The translations under genes and the position numbers were made by a program. The notes below the pieces were generated by a model. It saw only the letters and a list, made by a program, of their open reading frames with translations. It was not told the origin of the DNA and searched no databases. From Streptomyces sp. NBC_00091 (GTDB taxonomy: Bacteria; Actinomycetota; Actinomycetes; Streptomycetales; Streptomycetaceae): DNA of 64,000 nt. Where the stretch lies: NCBI RefSeq assembly GCF_026343185.1, contig NZ_JAPEMA010000001.1:992001-1056000 (forward strand), read 5' to 3'. This document shows, one piece after another, positions 59,397 to 64,000 of the stretch; the first letter of the stretch is position 1, and the number at the start of each line of letters is the position of its first letter.

Positions 59397-60193
59397 GAGG
59401 TCAGCAGCTCCGTGGTGGTCACCGCGCGCAGTTCGCGGCGCGCGAGTTCTTCGAGGAGGGGCGGCATCGCGTCGACCGTGTCCGCGTAGCCGAAGTGCAG
59501 GCTCACCACCGATCCGCCCTGGATCGTCCCGGTGACGGTGCGGATGACGGCCGCGGCGCCGGGCGAGGTGAAGTCGAGGGAGTCCACGTCGTACGAGAGG
59601 ACGTGCGGGTAGCCGGCCCGCTGGGCCAGCTCGCGGACGAGCGGACTGGCGTACTGGGTCTGCGAGGGGCGGAACCAGGTGCCGATCGATCCGGTGAGGC
59701 GCTTGAGGCGCTGGGCGCAGTGGGTGATCTCGGCGTAGGCCTCCGCCTCGGGCAGGTCGTTGATCGCGAGGTGGCGCTGGGTGTGGTTGCCGAGTTCGTG
59801 GCCGCCGTCGAGGATCCGCCGGGCCATGGCGGGGTGGGCGTCGAGCCAGCTGCCGATGGCCAGTACGGTGACCCGCGCGCCGGCCTTCTCCGCCGCGGCC
59901 AGCACGGCGCGGGCGATGGCGGGGTCGCCGTTGCCGTGGAAGGTGAGCGCGACCTTCGCCCGCTCGCGGGGGCCGTGCCCGATCTCGACGGGCTGCCCGG
60001 GGAACCGGCGGGGGGCGGGGGCCGCCTGGACGGGCTTGGCAGGCCGGGCCGGCTCGGCGGGCCTGGCGGGAGCGGGCCGGACGGGCCCCGGCGCCGCCGG
60101 GCCGCCGTCCGCGCCGCAGGCCGCGGTGAGGGCACCGGCGGCGACCGCCGCGGTGGCGCGCAGGGCCGTACGGCGGTCTGGGTAACAGAGCAC
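59393..60193 (-). CDS. NodB-like polysaccharide deacetylase lipoprotein with atypical motif 1
   Basis: 266 aa from GTG 60193. DRRTALRATAAV suggests a twin-arginine signal and LTAAC a lipobox; a Pro/Ala linker follows. In the NodB fold, motif 1 reads LTFHGNGD instead of TFDDGP, motif 2 is GNHTQRH with the two metal His, and motif 3 is FRPSQTQY. The Asp base of motif 1 is displaced, so activity may be altered. It is coupled to the propeller lipoprotein. Confidence 0.85.
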   Translation of the reverse strand: MLCYPDRRTALRATAAVAAGALTAACGADGGPAAPGPVRPAPARPAEPARPAKPVQAAPAPRRFPGQPVEIGHGPRERAKVALTFHGNGDPAIARAVLAAAEKAGARVTVLAIGSWLDAHPAMARRILDGGHELGNHTQRHLAINDLPEAEAYAEITHCAQRLKRLTGSIGTWFRPSQTQYASPLVRELAQRAGYPHVLSYDVDSLDFTSPGAAAVIRTVTGTIQGGSVVSLHFGYADTVDAMPPLLEELARRELRAVTTTELLTS

Positions 60194-60564
60194 CTGCCCA
60201 TTTAAGGGCCGGACGACCCCGAAGGTAATGATTGACCCAATTTGGGACTTTCGTCAGCGGGGCCCGCACAGCAAGGTGTCCAGTATGTGATCAACGATTT
60301 ACGCAGAGCGGTCGATATTTATTCGTTGATTACGAGGCGCGTGGCCCATCTCACCTAGGATTTAGGTGGAAACTCTTGGGATATGCACACTTATGTCCGA
60401 CTCGGGACTTTTGGCGTTTGAGCCCTCGTCTGCCATAGTCGGAACCACGGCTTCCCTTTGACCCGAGCGAAGTCCACCGCCGAGGATCACACCCCAATCG
60501 ATCCTCGGCGCACCCATGAAACCCCCGCAGCGCCCCACCTCGGCGACAGGGGGTTTCTGGCTTT
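60194..60564. other. A+T-rich intergenic region
   Basis: The 371 bases between the RsbW-type gene and the deacetylase gene are visibly poorer in G+C (for example 60285-60345). They should contain the promoter of the deacetylase/propeller pair. GGGACTTT occurs twice (about 60244 and 60404). No supported gene. Confidence 0.5.
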
Positions 60565-61068
60565 CTAGCGGTCGGCGACCCGCATCTCGAACCAGGTGAT
60601 CTTGCCGCGCGGCAGCAGGTCGGCGCCCCAGCGGTCGGACAGCTTGTCGACGAGGAACAACCCCCGGCCGGTGGTGTCCAGCTCGTGCACCGGCATCAGA
60701 CAGGGCAGCCCGCGCGAGGGATCGCGCACCTCGACCCGGATCCAGCCGCGCCGGCGCAGCATCCGTAAGCCGAAGGAGCGGGCCCCGGTGTGGCGCACCG
60801 CGTTCCCGACGAGTTCCGAGACCAACAGGACGGCGTGCTCCGAGATCTGCGGCGACAGCCCCCAGAAGCGGACGACAACGCTCTGGGTGAGCCGACGGGC
60901 CGTGCTCGCGGACTCCGGCATGGACGGCAGCGTCACTTCCGCCTCGGCCGGGTTCCCGTACAACTCCAGGGCTCTGAGGCCCTGTTCGTCCTCGACCGCC
61001 GCCGTCAGCCGTACGGCCGAAGCGCTGCTGCGCTGCCGCGGCTGTTCCACACCCTCCAGGCCCGCCAT
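60565..61068 (-). CDS. RsbW-type ATP-binding protein (HATPase_c)
   Basis: 167 aa. N-box LLVSELVGNAVRHTGARSF, G1 region VRDPSRGLPCL, G2 GRGLFLVDKLSDRWG, then ITWFEMRVADR. These single-domain histidine-kinase-like ATPases are abundant in Streptomyces, acting as anti-sigma kinases or unassigned regulators. No anti-sigma-antagonist gene is adjacent. Confidence 0.92.
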   Translation of the reverse strand: MAGLEGVEQPRQRSSASAVRLTAAVEDEQGLRALELYGNPAEAEVTLPSMPESASTARRLTQSVVVRFWGLSPQISEHAVLLVSELVGNAVRHTGARSFGLRMLRRRGWIRVEVRDPSRGLPCLMPVHELDTTGRGLFLVDKLSDRWGADLLPRGKITWFEMRVADR

Positions 61069-61251
61069 GCACCCATCATGGACGTCCGGCGCACCCGTCC
61101 GGGCCGTTCCCCGGGAATACGCCCCCCGGAATCAGCGATTCCGAGGGGGCGCCCCGGCATATGCGAACGGCAACCGAAGGCGGCAGGAGCCACCCTGACC
61201 TGGTGTGACGTTCCGCTGCCCGACGATCACCGTGAGTGGATCAGCGATTCT

Positions 61252-61270
61252 CCTTAAGGTTGCCTTAAGG
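61252..61270. promoter_or_regulatory. twin CCTTAAGG palindromes
   Basis: CCTTAAGG-TTG-CCTTAAGG: two identical 8-base palindromes with a 3-base spacer, which also pair with each other. The site lies between the enoyl-CoA hydratase stop (61362) and the RsbW-type start (61068). It could be an operator of the latter (184 bases upstream) or a terminator of the former. Confidence 0.5.
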
Positions 61271-61306
61271 CCTGGCTAATCCACCCGCAGGGGTTTCTCC
61301 AGTCAC

Positions 61307-61367
61307 GCTCAACCGACCGTGCTCATACGGCTGGGCTCAACCGGCTGCGCTCATACTGGGCTCATAC
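61307..61367. repeat. 28-bp tandem duplication at 3' end of hydratase gene
   Basis: GCTCAACCG (61307, 61335) and GCTCATAC (61321, 61349, 61360) show a 28-base tandem repeat with a third partial unit. The hydratase stop codon (61362-61364) lies inside the last GCTCATAC. Confidence 0.65.
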
Positions 61368-62129
61368 AAACTTGGCCTTGCCCGGGCCCTCTTCGACGAA
61401 GCTGCGCATACCGCGCTCCCGGTCCTCGGTGGCGAACAGGCCCGCGAACCAGTTGCGTTCGATGGTCAGGCCGGTGTCGATGTCCGCCTCCAGGCCCGCG
61501 TCCACGCACTCCTTCGCGGCGCGCAGCGCGAGCGCCGGGCCCTGGGCGAGCTTCGCGGCCCAGGCGTGCGCCTGCTCGTACACCTCGGCGGCGGGCACGA
61601 TCCGGTCCACCAGGCCGAGGGCGAGGGCCTCTTCGGCCTTGACCATCCGGCCGGTGAAGATCAGGTCCTTGGCCTTGGAGGGGCCGATCAGCCGGGACAG
61701 CCGCTGGGTGCCGCCCGCGCCCGGGATCAGGCCGAGCAGGATCTCGGGCTGGCCGAGCTTCGCGTTGTCGGCGGCGATCCGGTAGTCGGCGCACAGGGCC
61801 AGCTCGCACCCGCCGCCGAGGGCGTAACCGGTGATGGCGGCGACGACGGGCTTGGGGATCCGGGCGACGGCCGTGAAGGCGTCCTGGAGACCGCGGGACC
61901 GGGCGACCATGGCCGCGTGGTCCATGTTCTGCATCTCCTTGATGTCCGCGCCGGCCGCGAACACCTTCTCCCCGCCGTAGAGGACGACCGTGCGCACGTC
62001 GGCACGGTCGGTGGCCTCCACCGCGAGCTCGCGCAGCCGGTCCTGGGTGGCGATGTCCAGGGCGTTCATGGGCGGGCGGTCCAGCAGGATGGTGCCGACG
62101 CCTTCGGAGACTTCGAGAGAGATGGTCAT
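61362..62129 (-). CDS. enoyl-CoA hydratase/isomerase family protein
   Basis: 255 aa. Oxyanion loops FAAGADIKEM and TGYALGGGCELALCADYRI; Glu in PEILLGLIPGAGGTQRL matches the catalytic Glu region, and a second acid is present. Crotonase fold, fatty-acid degradation or related CoA chemistry. Single gene with a repeat at its stop. Confidence 0.95.
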   Translation of the reverse strand: MTISLEVSEGVGTILLDRPPMNALDIATQDRLRELAVEATDRADVRTVVLYGGEKVFAAGADIKEMQNMDHAAMVARSRGLQDAFTAVARIPKPVVAAITGYALGGGCELALCADYRIAADNAKLGQPEILLGLIPGAGGTQRLSRLIGPSKAKDLIFTGRMVKAEEALALGLVDRIVPAAEVYEQAHAWAAKLAQGPALALRAAKECVDAGLEADIDTGLTIERNWFAGLFATEDRERGMRSFVEEGPGKAKFV

Positions 62130-62159
62130 ACGGGGAAGGTTAGCGTCGGTTAACCCAAG

Positions 62160-62194
62160 GTGGCCCGGTGCTGTGGGTCACAGCACCGGGCCAC
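62160..62194 (-). terminator. terminator of L,D-transpeptidase gene
   Basis: A perfect 16-base stem (GTGGCCCGGTGCTGTG with CACAGCACCGGGCCAC) and a 3-base loop, 22 bases past the stop codon of the gene at 62216. Confidence 0.9.
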
Positions 62195-62215
62195 GGGACT
62201 ACGTACGCGCTGTGG

Positions 62216-63460
62216 CTACTTGATCCACTCCGCCCAGTCCATGTTCCAGCCGTTGAGGCCGTTGTCCGGGGCGATCTGCTTGTCCTTGGAGTTCTTCACG
62301 ACCACCACGTCGCCGATCAGGGACTCGTTGTAGAACCACGCGGCGGGCGTGCTGTCGTCGCCGGCGCCGCGCTCGTCCTGGAGGCCGACGCAGCCGTGGC
62401 TGACGTTCTCCGAGCCGAAGGTGCTCGAGGAGGCCCAGTAGTTGCCGTGGACGAAGGTGCCGGAGGTCGAGAGCCGCATCGCGTGGGGGACGTCGGAGAT
62501 GTCGTACTCGCCGCCGAAGCCGACGGTGGCGCCGTTCATCCGGGTCACCTTGTACTTCTCGCTGATGACCATCTGCCCGTTGTAGGTGGTCGTCGCCGGG
62601 GCGCCCGCGGTGATCGGGATGTTCTTGATCACCTGGCCGTCGCGGACGACCTCCATCTGCTTCGAGGTCGCGTCGACCGTGGTGACCTGGGAACGGCCGA
62701 CGGTGAAGGTGACCGTACGGGTCTGCTTGCCGTAGACCCCGGGGCGGCCCTCGACGCCGTCGAGGGCGATCTTCACGGTGACCTTGGTGCCCGCGGCCCA
62801 GTACTTCTCGGGGCGGAAGTCGAGGCGGTCGTTGCCGAACCAGTGGCCCTCGACCGGCACGGACGGCTCGGCCGTGACCTGGATGGCCTTCTCGACGCCC
62901 TCGGTGTTGGTGATGCCGCGGGTGAAGTTGATGGACACCGGCATGCCCACGCCGACGGTCGTACCGTCCTCGGGGGTGTAGTGGCCGACGAAGGTGTTCT
63001 GGGGAGTCAGGGTGGTGAAGGTGGTGTCCTTGGCGGACTCGCGGCCGGCCTCGTCCTTGGCGACCGCGTGCACCTTGTACTCGGTGGCGGCGGCCAGGTG
63101 GCGGGCGGGCTCCCAGCTCGCGCCGTCGGCGGCCAGCTTGCCCTCCACCGCGTTGCCCTTGGTGTCGGCGACGGTCACGGTCGTCAGCTTGCCGCCCGAG
63201 CTGGTGATCTTCAGGATGCCGCTGGTGGCGACCTCCTTGGACCCGTCGTCCGGCTTGACGTTGACCACGGCCTTGGACGCCTCGGTGCCGGTCTTCGCCG
63301 CGGCACCGCCGCTCTTGCCGTTGTCCCCGCCGCTGCCCCCGCTGTTGCCGCCGCCACTGCACGCGCTGGTCAGCAGCAGGGCCGCTCCCAGCAGGAGGGC
63401 CGGCAGGCCGGTGCGGACGCGGCCGCGTATCGGCTGCAGGTTCACTCGTGTTCTCCCCAT
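62216..63460 (-). CDS. L,D-transpeptidase lipoprotein
   Basis: 414 aa from ATG 63460 (GGGGGAC upstream). Lipobox LLTSACSG; a Gly/Ser-rich linker; two Ig-like domains (about 75-270, with the EDGTTVGVGMPVSINFTRGI type segment); C-terminal YkuD domain with HGNYW and the catalytic SHGCVGL. It forms 3-3 crosslinks in peptidoglycan outside the membrane, important in polar-growing actinomycetes. Confidence 0.95.
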   Translation of the reverse strand: MGRTRVNLQPIRGRVRTGLPALLLGAALLLTSACSGGGNSGGSGGDNGKSGGAAAKTGTEASKAVVNVKPDDGSKEVATSGILKITSSGGKLTTVTVADTKGNAVEGKLAADGASWEPARHLAAATEYKVHAVAKDEAGRESAKDTTFTTLTPQNTFVGHYTPEDGTTVGVGMPVSINFTRGITNTEGVEKAIQVTAEPSVPVEGHWFGNDRLDFRPEKYWAAGTKVTVKIALDGVEGRPGVYGKQTRTVTFTVGRSQVTTVDATSKQMEVVRDGQVIKNIPITAGAPATTTYNGQMVISEKYKVTRMNGATVGFGGEYDISDVPHAMRLSTSGTFVHGNYWASSSTFGSENVSHGCVGLQDERGAGDDSTPAAWFYNESLIGDVVVVKNSKDKQIAPDNGLNGWNMDWAEWIK

Positions 63461-63572
63461 GTCCCCCGCGCGCGGACAGTCGCGCGCTTGTCGACAGGAA
63501 ATCACATGGGGAGACTACGAATAGGCACAGTCATGTCACCGTTCCGTCCCAACTGCCGGGGCGTCCGGGGTG

Positions 63573-64000
63573 TCAGTCCTCGGAGCCGGCTCCCATGGGC
63601 CAGTCCCCGGGGTGCCAGCCGGGGCCGTCGGGCCGGCCGTGCTCCGGGCGGCCGTATTCGGGCCCGCCCTGCTCGCCGTGCTCGTCGTGCCCGCCCTGCT
63701 CCTCGTGCCCGCCGTGCTCGGGGCGGCCGTGGTCGGGCTTCCCGTGGCCGTCGGGCTTGCCGTGGCCCTCCTCCTCGCAGTGGCAGACCTCGCCCTCGTG
63801 CGCGCGCTTGTTGAGGAGCGTGACGGCGATCCGGTGGCCCGGGGTGCGTCCGTCCAGCGTCAGCGGGCCGGTCACCGGGTCGCGCGGCAGGACGTAGCCG
63901 TCGGGGACGTCCGTCTCGACCACGTAGTACTCACCGTCGGCGAGGCCCTCGAAGGCGCAGACGCCGTCCCGGCCGGTGGTGCAGTCGCCGCCGGTCCGCT
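63573..64000 (-). CDS. surface protein C-terminus: SpaA-like domain and His/Gly/Glu-rich tail (5' end outside window)
   Basis: 142 residues are visible. First comes the end of a SpaA/prealbumin-like beta domain (GVCAFEGLADGEYYVVETDVPDGYVLP, GHRIAVTLLNKR). It is followed by a Cys-His-Cys patch and repeats of G-H-G-K-P-D, GRPEHGGHEEQGG and GRPEHGRPDGP, ending MGAGSED. No sortase motif or membrane anchor is seen at the end. The tail composition suggests metal binding. The start lies beyond 64000. Confidence 0.7.
   Translation of the reverse strand, partial: RTGGDCTTGRDGVCAFEGLADGEYYVVETDVPDGYVLPRDPVTGPLTLDGRTPGHRIAVTLLNKRAHEGEVCHCEEEGHGKPDGHGKPDHGRPEHGGHEEQGGHDEHGEQGGPEYGRPEHGRPDGPGWHPGDWPMGAGSED

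Noticed and set aside
60232..60438. 68-codon plus-strand frame with a CxxC motif
   Set aside because: TTG start without ribosome site in an A+T-rich promoter region; no gene context and no codon bias.
62160..62194. Third copy of the MITE end (GTGCTGTG ... CACAGCAC)
   Set aside because: Similarity is limited to 8 bases; the perfect 16-base stem directly after a stop codon is explained as a terminator.

Overview
The window is about 72-73% G+C with strongly third-position-GC-biased genes, GTG/ATG starts, four-base ATGA/GTGA overlaps and twin-arginine and lipobox signals. This, together with rmdB, gatCAB, ligA, gcvTH-glyA-sdaA, an SsgA-like protein, a LuxR-type LAL regulator and a cyclodipeptide synthase locus, points to a Streptomyces chromosome (core region). 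From memory, the order gcvTH/glyA/sdaA - opp - cysteine desulfurase - mnmA - ligA - rmdB - gatCAB resembles the S. coelicolor SCO547x-SCO550x region; this was not checked against a database.

Layout. 1-8.4 kb: the N-terminal part of a LAL ATPase regulator (cut by the window edge), a 55-aa protein, a small membrane protein, acetyltransferases, an MMPL transporter, a cupin and a DinB protein. 8.4-11.9 kb: an iron-box-controlled divergent locus (siderophore-interacting reductase; Ntn acylase plus siderophore-type acetyltransferase). 11.8-14.4 kb: alpha/beta hydrolase, isochorismatase-like hydrolase and GlxA-type regulator. 14.6-18.2 kb: the gatC-gatA-orf-gatB operon of tRNA-dependent amidation. 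18.4-25.3 kb: the c-di-GMP protein RmdB, DNA ligase LigA, a MetE-C-like protein, SDR and DUF1330. 25.3-31.1 kb: a GlxA regulator divergent from a quinone-oxidoreductase-like gene, then mnmA and a cysteine desulfurase (tRNA thiolation) flanking an amidase pair; a MITE and a solo MITE end sit exactly at the stop codons of mnmA and the desulfurase. 31.4-39.4 kb: thioesterase, TRIC channel and a five-gene oligopeptide ABC operon oppCABDF. 40-47.7 kb: two SseB-like paralogues, a P-loop protein, and a tandem glycine riboswitch in front of gcvT-gcvH-glyA, followed by sdaA. This is one glycine/serine module: excess glycine is sensed, cleaved, interconverted to serine and deaminated to pyruvate.

47.8-51.7 kb is a more accessory stretch: a small secreted protein, an SsgA-like protein, an AMIN-like secreted protein, and two decayed genes that face away from each other (an SGNH hydrolase tail and a SARP/AfsR-type tail) whose 5' halves have been deleted. 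51.8-55.6 kb: a cobalamin riboswitch and the cbiMNQO cobalt-uptake operon, split between cbiQ and cbiO by a 277-bp TnpB-less IS200/IS605-type element that still carries an omegaRNA-like end; then a PadR regulator. 55.7-58.1 kb: an EF-hand protein and a cyclodipeptide synthase/P450 pair that closely resembles the mycobacterial cyclo(Tyr-Tyr)/CYP121 mycocyclosin pair. 58.2-64 kb: YVTN-type lipoprotein plus NodB-like lipoprotein, an RsbW-type ATPase, an enoyl-CoA hydratase, an L,D-transpeptidase and the tail of a His/Gly-rich surface protein.

The most noteworthy items are the omegaRNA-bearing IS605 relic in the cobalt operon, the CYP121-like cyclodipeptide cassette, the iron-regulated acylase/acetyltransferase/reductase locus, the MITE that supplies stop codons, and the double 5' deletion at 49.9 kb.
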